From Rhodococcoides corynebacterioides (GTDB lineage Bacteria; Actinomycetota; Actinomycetes; Mycobacteriales; Mycobacteriaceae), in contig NZ_JABUBU010000001.1 in NCBI RefSeq assembly GCF_019834675.1, positions 124,001 through 188,000 on the forward strand: a stretch of 64,000 nucleotides of DNA, in the 5' to 3' direction. Below are positions 7,186-15,506 of this stretch, one piece after another (position 1 is the stretch's first letter; the number at the start of each line of letters is the position of its first letter). The notes under the pieces were generated by a model that saw only the letters and a list, made by a program, of their open reading frames with translations, did no database searches and had not been told where the DNA came from. The position numbers and the translations under genes are program-made.

Positions 7186-8984
7186 GCGTCGACGTTCCGG
7201 TCGTGATCGCCGGCGCCGGCGCCACCGGGGCCACCCTGGCGTTGCTGCTCGCGCGGCGCGGAATCCCGAGCATCGTCGTCGAGCGGCGTTCTGCGCCGCT
7301 GACCCATCCCGCCGCCCATGTGATCAACGCGCGCACGCTCGAGATCTGGCGGGAGATCGATCCCGCACTCTCCGCCGAGATCGCCGCTCTCGCACCGCCG
7401 CTCGACGAGGTGAACCTGATCCGCTGGCAGGGTTCGTTCGACTCGCGGCCGATCGGTCACATCGACCTCGCGTCCCGGCCCGAACAGCTCGATCGCGTTC
7501 GGTCCCACAGCGACTACCTGGTGTCCCACGTCGGGCAGCACCTCCTGATGCCGGTGCTGTGGTCGTGGCTCGACCGCGAGCCGCTCGTCGAGGTTCGCTA
7601 CGGCACTTCGGTCGCCGGGATCTGCGAACGCGACGAGTCCGTCGTCGTCCACACGTCCGGAGCCGGGGGTGACGGTGCCACGCTGCAGGCCCGCTTCGCG
7701 ATCGGCGCGGACGGGGCGAACAGCGCCGTCCGCGACATCGTGGGTGTCGAGATGCACGGGCCGACGCTGGCCAAGATGGGCAGTGCATTCTTTCGCTGCG
7801 ACACGCTGTACCCGGCGTCGGAGCGCCCGCTGCTCACCTGGATCTACCAGCCGAGCTTCGCCGGAGTGCTCATCGCTCACGCGGACCGTCACTACGTTCT
7901 CATGGGGACGTATCTGCTTCCCGCGCAACGAATGTCGCGCGAGCCCGACGCGTACTGGCGGGACACGCTGCCCGCGGTGCTCGGGGCCGACCACGAGTAC
8001 GACATCGTCTCGACCGGCACCTGGGAGATGACCACCCGGACCGCCGACACCTTCCGCCGCGGTCGAGTACTCCTCGCGGGCGATGCGGCACACCGCTTTC
8101 CGCACACCGGTGGGTACGGGCTCAACAGCGGAGTGCAGGATGCGCACAACCTCGCCTGGAAGCTCGAGGCGGTGCTCTCCGGGATCGCCGAGCCGACGCT
8201 TCTGGACACCTACGAGGTCGAGCGGCGCCCGATCGTCGACCTCTTCGCGCGGCACAGCGTCGCCAACCACTTCCAGCTCGACGACGTCACCCGACACGTG
8301 GGCGCGACCAACCGGATGTTGCAGCGGGCGACCTCCGCGATGTCGCGTCCACCGCTCGCGTGGCTCCCGGACGATCGGGCCGCCGCACTGGCGGATCGCG
8401 TCGTGGGCCTCGGTCTCGGTCGCACCCGGGTCATCGCCGGCACGGGGCGTCGTGCGGTCCGGGCGCGGGACAGGATGGCGAGTGACATTCCGGGTCAACT
8501 GGCGCACTTCGTCTCGACGGGGCTGGAATTCGGTTACCGCTACGGCGGACCGCTGACCGACGGCCGGGGAGGGGAGGCGAAGGACGACGGCCTCGACGAC
8601 GTCGTCGAGTATCGGCCTTGCACCGATCCCGGTGGGCGTCTGCCTCATTCGATCCTGCCGGCGACCGGGGAGTCGGTGCTGTGCAGCGTCGCCCGCGATC
8701 CGAACGCCCTGACCCTGGTGACGTTCGACGGCGACGCGTGGAAGACGGCCGTGGAGAAGCATCGAGACGACCTGTCGCCGCTGCGGGTCGACGTCCTGGA
8801 CCTCGGTCCGGCGGCGGACACGGTGGACCTCTATCAGGTGGGCGAGCGGGGGGCCTTGCTGGTGCGAGCCGACGGGCACATCGTGTGGCGGTCCACCGCC
8901 GGGGCCGATGACGCCGTCGAGGATGCCGTCGCCACCGTGCGGAGGCTGTGGGGGAAGTACTTCCCGCTCGACCGAGCTCGATGA
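7182..8984 (+). CDS. FAD-dependent aromatic monooxygenase (module B)
   Basis: A 600-residue class A flavoprotein monooxygenase: GAGATG at residues 11-16, GADGANSAVRD in the middle, and VLLAGDAAHRFPHTGGYGLN for FAD ribityl binding. A roughly 200-residue C-terminal thioredoxin-like extension, typical of phenol hydroxylase/MhpA-type enzymes, follows. The GTG start at 7182 overlaps the TGA of the VOC gene (GTGA), which indicates translational coupling and excludes the longer upstream reading in that frame. Expected chemistry is NAD(P)H-dependent ring hydroxylation feeding the dioxygenase. Paralogue of 210-1778 but longer and more distant. Confidence 0.88.
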   Translation: MSVDVPVVIAGAGATGATLALLLARRGIPSIVVERRSAPLTHPAAHVINARTLEIWREIDPALSAEIAALAPPLDEVNLIRWQGSFDSRPIGHIDLASRPEQLDRVRSHSDYLVSHVGQHLLMPVLWSWLDREPLVEVRYGTSVAGICERDESVVVHTSGAGGDGATLQARFAIGADGANSAVRDIVGVEMHGPTLAKMGSAFFRCDTLYPASERPLLTWIYQPSFAGVLIAHADRHYVLMGTYLLPAQRMSREPDAYWRDTLPAVLGADHEYDIVSTGTWEMTTRTADTFRRGRVLLAGDAAHRFPHTGGYGLNSGVQDAHNLAWKLEAVLSGIAEPTLLDTYEVERRPIVDLFARHSVANHFQLDDVTRHVGATNRMLQRATSAMSRPPLAWLPDDRAAALADRVVGLGLGRTRVIAGTGRRAVRARDRMASDIPGQLAHFVSTGLEFGYRYGGPLTDGRGGEAKDDGLDDVVEYRPCTDPGGRLPHSILPATGESVLCSVARDPNALTLVTFDGDAWKTAVEKHRDDLSPLRVDVLDLGPAADTVDLYQVGERGALLVRADGHIVWRSTAGADDAVEDAVATVRRLWGKYFPLDRAR

Positions 8985-8989
8985 GCAAT

Positions 8990-9008
8990 TGAGGTTAGCC
9001 TGTGCTAA
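8990..9008. promoter_or_regulatory. IdeR/DtxR-type iron box
   Basis: The 19-mer TGAGGTTAGCCTGTGCTAA matches 14 of 19 positions of the IdeR consensus (TTAGGTTAGGCTAACCTAA). It starts five bases after the monooxygenase stop and ends nine bases before the lipoprotein ATG at 9018, where a bound repressor would block expression. It also contains GTTAGC-CTGT-GCTAAC as an inverted repeat. Confidence 0.65.
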
Positions 9009-9017
9009 CTTCGTGGC

Positions 9018-9971
9018 ATGGCGACGTCCCACCCCGTTCGTGTCGGTGCCGCTTCGGCAGTCCTCGCCCTCGCTCTCGTAGGGTGCGGGGGCTCGGGCGG
9101 GAACGACGAGGGTAACGGCGCGTGGTCCTACACCAGCGCCTTCGGCAACACCGTCGCTCTCGACGAGGGCCCGCGCACGCTCGTGGTCGACGCGTACTCG
9201 GCTGCAGCGTTGTGGGACTACGGGATTCGGCCCGCCGGGGTCTACGGATACGGGCTGAGCAACGGCCTCGGCCTCGGCACCGCCGACCCGTCGACCATGA
9301 CCGTGGTGGGCACCGACGCCACGTTCGGGACGGAGACGGCCGCGAGCCTCGGCGCGGACCTCGTCGTGGGGTACTCCTCCGAGGAGGACCCGACGTCCTG
9401 GATCTGGTGGGACTCGGCGCAGGCGCAGCAGATCAACGCCGTTGCTCCGTTCCTCGGGATCGATCCGTCGAGCACCCTCGACATGACACTCGACCAATAC
9501 CGTTCCCTCGCAGAGTCTCTCGGCGGTGACACCGACGGTCCCGCGATCGAGGAGCAGCGCGCGGCCTACGAGGACGCGAAGGAGCGGGTACGCCGGGCGG
9601 TCGCCGCGGCGCCGGACCTGACGGTATTGCCGCTCAACGCCAGTGCGGACGGGGTGTACCTCGGAACTCCCGAACTGACCGTGCTGGGCCTGCTCTCCGA
9701 GCTCGGGGTGCGCCTGGCGGGCCCGCCCACGGACGGACCGTGGGCGACGGTCAGTTGGGAGAACGTCGCGCAGTATCCCGCCGACATCGTTCTGGAGTAC
9801 CCCGCGAGCCGGGAGGTTCTCGCCACCGCACCCGTGTACGGGTCGCTGCCGGGAGTCGAGGCGGGACAGGTGATCGACTGGGACGACAAGCGCCCCAACA
9901 CCTACGGCGAGTACGCCGACTGGCTCACTCGGTTCGCTGAGACGGTGGAGCGCTCGGCCAAGGTCACGTAG
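9018..9971 (+). CDS. Iron-siderophore-binding lipoprotein (FecB/FhuD-like)
   Basis: A 317-residue exported lipoprotein. The N-terminus is a signal peptide with hydrophobic core and lipobox ALVGC, placing the acylated Cys at residue 23. The rest has the periplasmic-binding-protein pattern of ferric-siderophore receptors: a RTLVVDAYSAAALWDYGI block, an SLGADLVVGYSS block and a C-terminal ADWLTRFAETVE helix. No permease or ATPase gene lies beside it, so it must work with an ABC transporter encoded elsewhere. The iron box at 8990-9008 suggests induction by iron starvation. No clear ribosome site precedes the ATG. Confidence 0.85.
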   Translation: MATSHPVRVGAASAVLALALVGCGGSGGNDEGNGAWSYTSAFGNTVALDEGPRTLVVDAYSAAALWDYGIRPAGVYGYGLSNGLGLGTADPSTMTVVGTDATFGTETAASLGADLVVGYSSEEDPTSWIWWDSAQAQQINAVAPFLGIDPSSTLDMTLDQYRSLAESLGGDTDGPAIEEQRAAYEDAKERVRRAVAAAPDLTVLPLNASADGVYLGTPELTVLGLLSELGVRLAGPPTDGPWATVSWENVAQYPADIVLEYPASREVLATAPVYGSLPGVEAGQVIDWDDKRPNTYGEYADWLTRFAETVERSAKVT

Positions 9972-9975
9972 CACG

Positions 9976-10049
9976 CTTCCGCTGACCATCCCTGCTCCTG
10001 CTGACGGTGCAGTGCGTTGTCAGCAGGAGCAAGAACGGTCAGCGGGAAG
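9976..10049. terminator. Nested two-part hairpin between convergent genes
   Basis: Inner stem GCTCCTGCTGAC (9994-10005) pairs perfectly with GTCAGCAGGAGC (10019-10030) around a 13-base loop. Outer arms CTTCCGCTGACC (9976-9987) and GGTCAGCGGGAAG (10037-10049) pair with one bulged G. It sits between the lipoprotein gene and the convergent SDR gene, with only eight bases between hairpin and SDR stop. There is no long T tract on either side. It is most likely a bidirectional terminator. Confidence 0.65.
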
Positions 10050-10057
10050 ATCGTGCG

Positions 10058-10792
10058 TCAGGCCCCGAGACCCGCGCCGGCGCGGGTGACGACGATCCGT
10101 GACACCACCGCTCGCGGAGACATGCGGAGAACGCCGTCGACCAGTTCCACCAGGTCGTTCACCGCGATCATGGTGTCGGGCGGGATGCGGTCGGCGATCC
10201 AGGCACTCATGTCGGTGTCGACGTAACCGGGGGCGATGGCGGTGCCGGTGATGCCGGAGCCGCTCTCCTCGGCGTTGAGGGTGTCGATCAGCGACAGCAG
10301 CGCGGCCTTCGTGGCCCCGTACGCGGCGAGACCGGCCTCGGGGTACACCCCGGCGAGCGAGGCCAGGGCGATCACCTTCGCGCCTCGGGCGGGGTCGGCC
10401 TCGGCTGCGCTGCGCAGCAACCGCATCGACGCCTGCAGGATGCGGAACGGCGCGCGCAGGTTCACGTCCACCGTCTTGTCGAACCGCGTCGCCGGATACG
10501 ACTCGATCGGCCCGGCGGTTCCGACGCCTGCGTTGAGGACGAGCGCGTCCATGGTGGAGGAGAGTTGCGCGAACTCGCGCACCAGAACGTCGGCGACGTC
10601 GGGGGCGGCCATGTCGCAGGCCACCGTGCGGACCTCCGCGGCGCCGTCGCCGCGAACCGTGTTCGCCGCCTCGTCGAGCGTGTCCTGACGGCGCCCGGTG
10701 AGCAGCACCGACCAGCCCTGCGACGCCAGCCGGCGCGCGACGGCCAGGCCGATGCCTCGCGATCCGCCGGTGATGAGCGCGGCCCGCGTCAT
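10058..10792 (-). CDS. SDR-family oxidoreductase
   Basis: A 244-residue short-chain dehydrogenase: cofactor motif TGGSRGIG at residues 8-15, NAGVG in the middle, catalytic Ser in LASLAGVY with YGATK (Y-x3-K), and PGYVDTDM. The cofactor is NAD(H) or NADP(H). The substrate is unknown, but it is the last gene of a kinase/acyl-CoA dehydrogenase operon, which points to a hydroxyacyl or alcohol intermediate. The ATG at 10792 overlaps the TGA of the kinase gene (ATGA). Confidence 0.86.
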   Translation of the reverse strand: MTRAALITGGSRGIGLAVARRLASQGWSVLLTGRRQDTLDEAANTVRGDGAAEVRTVACDMAAPDVADVLVREFAQLSSTMDALVLNAGVGTAGPIESYPATRFDKTVDVNLRAPFRILQASMRLLRSAAEADPARGAKVIALASLAGVYPEAGLAAYGATKAALLSLIDTLNAEESGSGITGTAIAPGYVDTDMSAWIADRIPPDTMIAVNDLVELVDGVLRMSPRAVVSRIVVTRAGAGLGA

Positions 10793-11805
10793 CGCGACAC
10801 CCCGGCCAGCGCCTGCAATCCCGCGGCGGCGAATTCGGCCGTGGCTTCGGCTGCGGTCGTGGCGGAATCGTCGGCCCCGCCGTCGGCGAGCGCGCGGTGC
10901 GTGATGCCCTCGGCGATGACGGCGATCTTGAAGTTCGCCAGCGCCAGGTAGAACGGCCAGTCGCCGAGATCTCGACCGGAGACGACGGCGTACTCCTCGG
11001 CGAGAGCGTCGGCCGAGGGGTAGCGCGACGACGTCCAGGCGGCGGCGGGGACGCCGAGCACGGTGTCGAAGATCGGCCGGCGGTAGGCGCACAGGAGAGC
11101 GACGTCGGTGATCGGGTCACCGAGCGTGGACATTTCCCAATCGACCACCGCGGCAACGCGACCGGCGTCCGACGGGTCCAGGATGACGTTGTCGACGCGG
11201 AAGTCGCCGTGCACGATCGCGGCGTCCGACCGGGCCGGTACGGACTCGGCCAGCACCGACTGCAGCCGGTCCACGTCGGCGAGGTCGCGGGTCTTCACGC
11301 GCTGCCACTGCCGACCCCACGTGGCCACCTGCCGGGCGACGAACCCGTCGGGCCGCCCGAACTCGCCGAGCCCGATCGCCCGATGGTCGACGGCGTGCAG
11401 GGCGGCGAGGACGCGCACGAGTTCGGTTGCGGTGGCGGCAACCTCGGTGTCGGTGAGTTCGCCCAGGTCCTCCGCCGTCCGTACGACGCGGCCCGGGACG
11501 AACTCGACGACGGTCATCGGCGCGCCGAGCACGCGGCCGTCCGGATCGAACGCGACGGTGCCGGCGACGGGGACGTCCGTCGACTGCAGCGCGCTGGTGA
11601 CCGCCCACTCGCGGGCCATGTCGTGGGCGGACGGGGTGAGGCCGCTCGTCGGCGGCCTGCGCACGATCCAGGACGACCGGTCGTCGTCCACGCGGTAGGT
11701 GAGATTGGACCGGCCGCCGCTGATGCGGTCGGCGCGAAGCTCGCCCACGACGGCAATCCCGTTGTCGCGCAGAAAGGTCGCGAGTGCCTCGGTGTCGAGG
11801 GTCAC
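10789..11805 (-). CDS. APH-family kinase (ACAD10/11- and LvaA-like)
   Basis: A 338-residue aminoglycoside-phosphotransferase-fold protein. It has an N-terminal substrate loop (SGGRSNLTYRV), the Brenner motif VHGDFRVDNVILD with catalytic Asp, and VVDWEMSTLGDP with the Mg2+-binding Asp. This subgroup is the one fused to acyl-CoA dehydrogenases in animal ACAD10/11 and found as LvaA in levulinate catabolism, where it phosphorylates 4-hydroxyacyl-CoA. It is therefore unlikely to be an antibiotic-resistance gene. The GTG start at 11805 overlaps the dehydrogenase stop by four bases (GTGA). That coupling supports one shared pathway. Confidence 0.84.
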   Translation of the reverse strand: MTLDTEALATFLRDNGIAVVGELRADRISGGRSNLTYRVDDDRSSWIVRRPPTSGLTPSAHDMAREWAVTSALQSTDVPVAGTVAFDPDGRVLGAPMTVVEFVPGRVVRTAEDLGELTDTEVAATATELVRVLAALHAVDHRAIGLGEFGRPDGFVARQVATWGRQWQRVKTRDLADVDRLQSVLAESVPARSDAAIVHGDFRVDNVILDPSDAGRVAAVVDWEMSTLGDPITDVALLCAYRRPIFDTVLGVPAAAWTSSRYPSADALAEEYAVVSGRDLGDWPFYLALANFKIAVIAEGITHRALADGGADDSATTAAEATAEFAAAGLQALAGVSR

Positions 11806-13025
11806 GACTGCACCGACGGGGAGGCGGCGGCCGCGGCACGACGCGCCGTCCCCACGGCACGCTTGGCGATGGCCCAGCGGTGCACTTCGGAGGGCCCGTC
11901 GTAGACCCGGAACGGGCGGACCTCGCGCGAGAGGCGGGCGAGGGGGAGGTCGTCGGACACCCCCATGCCGCCGCACATCTGCATGGCGCGGTCGACGATG
12001 CGGAACACGGCCTCGGCGGCGTAGGTCTTGGCGATCGAGGTCTCGTTGCTCGCCGGGTTACCGCGGTCGAGTTCGAAGCACGCCTGCGTGAGCAGGGCGC
12101 GGGTCGCGGCGATGTCGATCTCGTTGTCCGCGATCATCTTCTGCACCATGCCGAGGTCACCGAGTCGGTGACCGAAGCCTTCGCGTTCGGCGACGCGGGC
12201 CACGGCGACGTCGTGTCCGCGGCGTGCGGCGCCGAGCCAGCGCATGACGTGGGTCATGCGGGCGGGGCCGAGGCGGACCTGCGCGTAGGTGAATCCCTCG
12301 TCGACGGCGCCGAGGACGTTCTCCTCGGGCACGAACACGCCGTCGAAGGTCACCTCGCAGTGACCGCCGATCATGGCGCGATCGAGGGTGCCGATGTGGC
12401 GGCCGACCGTGATGCCGGGGGTGCCGGCGGGGACGAGGAACATCGTCGCGCCGCCGCGGTCGCCGGGGGAGCCCGACGTGCGGGCCATGACGATGAAGAA
12501 CGCGGCACCGTCGGCGCCGGTGATGAACCACTTGTGGCCGTCGACGGTCCAGCCGCCGCCTGTGCGGGTGGCCACGGTGGTCAGCGCCGACGGGTCCGAC
12601 CCGGCGCCGGGCGCGGGCTCGGTCATTGCGAAGGCCGAGCGGACCTCGCCGCGGGCCAGAGGGGCGAGGAACTGCTCCTTCTGCGGTCCCGACGCCACGT
12701 GGGCGAGCAGGTGCACGTTGCCCTCGTCCGGTGCGCCGATGCCGCAGGCGATGGGGCCGAACAGCGAGTACCCGGCTTCCTCGAACACCGGCGACCGGTC
12801 GCTCATCGACAACCCACCGCCGCCGTACTCGACGGGGGCGTGCGGGGCGAAGACGTTCGCTTCCCGTGCGGCGCTCTGCAGTTCGCGGCGGAGATCGTCG
12901 CCGCCCGCCGCGGTGGCGTCGCCGAGAAACTTGTCCTCGATCGGCAGCACGTGCTCGCGGGTGAAGGTCCGGGTGCGGTCGATCCAGCCGCGCACGTCGG
13001 GGTCGTAGGTCAGGTCGATCGCCAC
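11802..13025 (-). CDS. Acyl-CoA dehydrogenase (ACAD11/LvaC-like)
   Basis: A 407-residue FAD acyl-CoA dehydrogenase: N-terminal helical domain, FAMTEPAPGAGSDP and GHKWFITGADG in the beta domain, MQMCGGMGVSDDLPLARL in the C-terminal domain. The usual catalytic-Glu motif YEGTxxIQ is replaced by YDGPSEVHRW. This resembles the DGPDEVH motif of ACAD10/11. In that subfamily the enzyme works with the APH-type kinase to remove a phosphorylated 4-hydroxyl. GTG start at 13025; a GAGAGG lies upstream. The promoter-proximal 20-bp operator is at 13059-13078. Confidence 0.88.
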   Translation of the reverse strand: MAIDLTYDPDVRGWIDRTRTFTREHVLPIEDKFLGDATAAGGDDLRRELQSAAREANVFAPHAPVEYGGGGLSMSDRSPVFEEAGYSLFGPIACGIGAPDEGNVHLLAHVASGPQKEQFLAPLARGEVRSAFAMTEPAPGAGSDPSALTTVATRTGGGWTVDGHKWFITGADGAAFFIVMARTSGSPGDRGGATMFLVPAGTPGITVGRHIGTLDRAMIGGHCEVTFDGVFVPEENVLGAVDEGFTYAQVRLGPARMTHVMRWLGAARRGHDVAVARVAEREGFGHRLGDLGMVQKMIADNEIDIAATRALLTQACFELDRGNPASNETSIAKTYAAEAVFRIVDRAMQMCGGMGVSDDLPLARLSREVRPFRVYDGPSEVHRWAIAKRAVGTARRAAAAASPSVQS

Positions 13026-13058
13026 GGTGGGTCGCCTCTCGTCGCGGAACAGGGTCCC

Positions 13059-13078
13059 GACCGATCACTCGCTCGGTA
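13059..13078. promoter_or_regulatory. Operator copy 1 of a shared 20-bp site
   Basis: GACCGATCACTCGCTCGGTA lies 34 bases upstream of the acyl-CoA dehydrogenase start. The same 20 bases occur in reverse orientation at 13825-13844 upstream of the ligase gene, with no mismatch. Internally it has ACCGA and TCGGT arms eight bases apart, as expected for a TetR dimer. The adjacent TetR (13127-13738) is the obvious candidate. Confidence 0.7.
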
Positions 13079-13126
13079 CCAGCGAGACTGACAGACACGG
13101 TGGACCCGGTCAAGCCTCGGTGGAGT

Positions 13127-13738
13127 TCAGGGCCCGGTCGTCGCCCGCACCGTCCCGCGGGCGAGCTCGGAGTAGACGTCGACCAGAGCGGCGGGATCGA
13201 GACGACCGCCGGGGCGGTACCAGGTGGCCACCCCGACGCACATCGTCGTCACGGCGCGGCTCGCGTCGAGCGGGTGGGCGGTGCCGAACACGCCCGCCTC
13301 GACTCCGTCCAGCACGATGCGATCCAGCATGCGTTGCTGGGCGTCGCGCTGACCCACGTACGCCTCGCGCTCGGCGGGGTCCAGGCTCCTGATCTCCGTC
13401 GAGCAAACGAACGCGACGTCGCGGCGGTGGACGTGGAAGAGCAGAAGCGACTCGACGACGGCGTCGAACCGGTCCGCCGGCGCCGGGCCGGCCTCGCTCT
13501 CGGCGCGCGAGGACCGATCGAGCAGCTCGGTCATGGCACTCGTCGTGATCCCGACGAGCATTGCCTGCTTGGAGGGGTAGTGGTGGTACAGGCCGGGGAC
13601 GGACAGGCCTGCGCGAGAGGCGATCTCGCGCACCGACGTGCCGTGGTAGCCCTGGTCGACGAAGGCGGTGAGGGCGGCGGTCAGCACGGGCGGAAACGCG
13701 TCACCCTCGTAGCGGCGCCAGGATCCGTCGGCAGTCAT
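13127..13738 (-). CDS. TetR-family regulator of the acyl-CoA cluster
   Basis: A 203-residue TetR protein with HTH GTSVREIASRAGLSVPGLYH and YPSKQAMLVGI. The C-terminal domain resembles the KstR2/FadR-like TetR_C group that senses acyl-CoAs; that resemblance is only suggestive. The ATG at 13738 begins the recognisable family sequence. The frame extends further upstream but would run through the operator and into the ligase gene. It lies between two operator copies and so probably represses the dehydrogenase operon, the ligase-transporter operon and itself. Confidence 0.85.
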   Translation of the reverse strand: MTADGSWRRYEGDAFPPVLTAALTAFVDQGYHGTSVREIASRAGLSVPGLYHHYPSKQAMLVGITTSAMTELLDRSSRAESEAGPAPADRFDAVVESLLLFHVHRRDVAFVCSTEIRSLDPAEREAYVGQRDAQQRMLDRIVLDGVEAGVFGTAHPLDASRAVTTMCVGVATWYRPGGRLDPAALVDVYSELARGTVRATTGP

Positions 13739-13824
13739 GGTCTCGAGCGTAGAGGGGTGGCGGTCGTCCGAGCGTGGTGAACGACGGGGTTGACACCTGC
13801 GCGTGTGATCCGTGACACTCAGGC

Positions 13825-13844
13825 TACCGAGCGAGTGATCGGTC
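13825..13844. promoter_or_regulatory. Operator copy 2 of the shared 20-bp site
   Basis: This is the reverse complement of 13059-13078, identical over 20 bases. It lies 57 bases before the AMP-ligase ATG (13902) and 86 bases before the divergent TetR start (13738). It can therefore control both directions. Confidence 0.7.
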
Positions 13845-13901
13845 GGGGTCGGGTGTCGTGCGGCGTCCCGGTCAGCGGAACGTCGAGGGATCGGTGGGTG
13901 G

Positions 13902-15506
13902 ATGAGCACGAACGGGACGGTGATCGACGCCTGGCGTCGACGGGTGGACGCCCATCCGGACGCGGCGGCGCTGGCCTGGTTCGACGCCGTGCTCACGGCG
14001 CGCGAGGTCGACGACCTCTCCGACGGCATCGCGGTGGCGCTGGCCGACCGTGGTGTGCAGCGGGGCGACCGAGTGGCGCTCCACCTGCAGAACGTGCCCC
14101 ACTACGCGCTGCTGTTCCTCGCGATCTGGAAGCTCGGTGCCGTCGCCGTGCTGGTGAACCCGATGTACCGGGGACGCGAACTGCGAGTGCTGCTGGAGGA
14201 CGCCGAGCCGGTGCTGCTGGTGTGCGCCGACCACGACGCCGACGCCCTGCTCGCGGAGTGCCGAGACACGACCGTGCGAGGCGTCCTCACCGTCAACGCG
14301 CGGGATTTTCAGACGCGGGGCGACGAGCGCGTGTTCACCGCGCCGGCATCCGAGCCGCGCGACGACGACCTGCTGACCGTCGCGGTATCGGGCCGGCCGA
14401 GTGGCCCCGACCCGGCGCCGGAGGACGTGGCCCTGCTCGCCTACACCTCCGGGACCACGGGACCACCCAAGGGCGCCATGGTCTCCCACGCGAACCTGCT
14501 CGCGACGGCCACCGACTTCGGCGACCGCGCGCGGGTGCGAGACGGTGCGGTGGTCTTCGCCGCCGCGCCGCTGTTCCACATCACCGGTGCCGTCCTGAAC
14601 GCCGCGGTGGCTCTGGTGCGGGACACGACGCTGGTGTTCGCGGGCCGGTTCGACGCGGGCGTCACCCTCGACGCACTGGTCGAGCACCGCGTGACCTACA
14701 CGATCGGTTCGATCACCGTCTTCAACGCACTGTCGGCCCACCCGGCGGCGACGCGATCCCACTTCGACTCCCTCGAGACGCTGTACTCGGGCGGTGCGCC
14801 GATCCCGCCCGCCACGATCGGGGCGTTCGAGGAGCGGTTCGGTCACTACATCCACAACGCGTACGGCATGACCGAGACGACGGCCGGCGTGATCGCAGTA
14901 TCGCCGGGGGAGCGGGCGCCGGTCGACCCGGACAGCGGCTCCCTCTCGGTCGGCAAGCCCTTGCCCCGCGCGGAGGTCCGGACGGTGAACGACGCCGGTG
15001 TACCCACCCCGCCCGGTGTTCCCGGTGAGCTGGAAGTCGCCGGGCCGCAGGTGGTCTCGGGATACTGGAACAATCCCGAGGCCACCGCGTCGGCGATGCC
15101 CGACGGGCATATGCGCACGGGCGACGTCGCCCTGATCGACCCCGACGGCTGGGTCTACCTGGTGGACCGGCTCAAGGACCAGATCAACGTGTCGGGCTAC
15201 AAGGTGTGGCCGCGCGAGGTGGAGGACGTGCTCTACGAACACCCCGCCGTCTTCGAGGCCGCGGTCGTCGGGCGACCCGACGACTACCAGGGCGAATCCG
15301 TCGTCGCCTACGTCTCCCTGCGGGCCGATGCCGCCGCGACCGGTGACGAGTTGGTCGACTTCGCCCGGTCCCGACTCGCCGCGTACAAGCGCCCGCGCAC
15401 CGTGCACGTCGTCACCGATCTCCCCAAGACCCTCACGGGCAAGATCCGCCGGGCCGCACTCGCGGACCGGGTCCTACCCACCCGCACCGGAAGCGAGTCG
15501 TCATGA
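13902..15506 (+). CDS. AMP-dependent acyl-CoA synthetase
   Basis: A 534-residue ANL-superfamily ligase: phosphate-binding loop YTSGTTGPPKGAM, YGMTETT, the hinge region TGDVALIDPDGWVYLVDRLK, and the C-terminal catalytic Lys in KTLTGKIRR. It activates a carboxylic acid to acyl-AMP, then acyl-CoA. Length and the class I motifs fit a medium-chain or aryl acid ligase. It starts the plus-strand operon divergent from the TetR gene and is followed by a transporter with an ATGA overlap. Likely job: CoA activation of the acid imported by that transporter, feeding the kinase/dehydrogenase pair. Confidence 0.9.
   Translation: MSTNGTVIDAWRRRVDAHPDAAALAWFDAVLTAREVDDLSDGIAVALADRGVQRGDRVALHLQNVPHYALLFLAIWKLGAVAVLVNPMYRGRELRVLLEDAEPVLLVCADHDADALLAECRDTTVRGVLTVNARDFQTRGDERVFTAPASEPRDDDLLTVAVSGRPSGPDPAPEDVALLAYTSGTTGPPKGAMVSHANLLATATDFGDRARVRDGAVVFAAAPLFHITGAVLNAAVALVRDTTLVFAGRFDAGVTLDALVEHRVTYTIGSITVFNALSAHPAATRSHFDSLETLYSGGAPIPPATIGAFEERFGHYIHNAYGMTETTAGVIAVSPGERAPVDPDSGSLSVGKPLPRAEVRTVNDAGVPTPPGVPGELEVAGPQVVSGYWNNPEATASAMPDGHMRTGDVALIDPDGWVYLVDRLKDQINVSGYKVWPREVEDVLYEHPAVFEAAVVGRPDDYQGESVVAYVSLRADAAATGDELVDFARSRLAAYKRPRTVHVVTDLPKTLTGKIRRAALADRVLPTRTGSESS

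Noticed and set aside
6933..9989. 1018-residue open frame on the minus strand
   Set aside because: It is antisense to the VOC, monooxygenase and lipoprotein genes. Composition is Arg/Val/Gly/Asp-biased with no recognisable domain.
10789..11805. Aminoglycoside-resistance interpretation of the APH-fold gene
   Set aside because: Its coupling to an ACAD11-like dehydrogenase, and the DWEMSTLGDP motif typical of ACAD10/11-type kinases, fit acyl-CoA metabolism instead.
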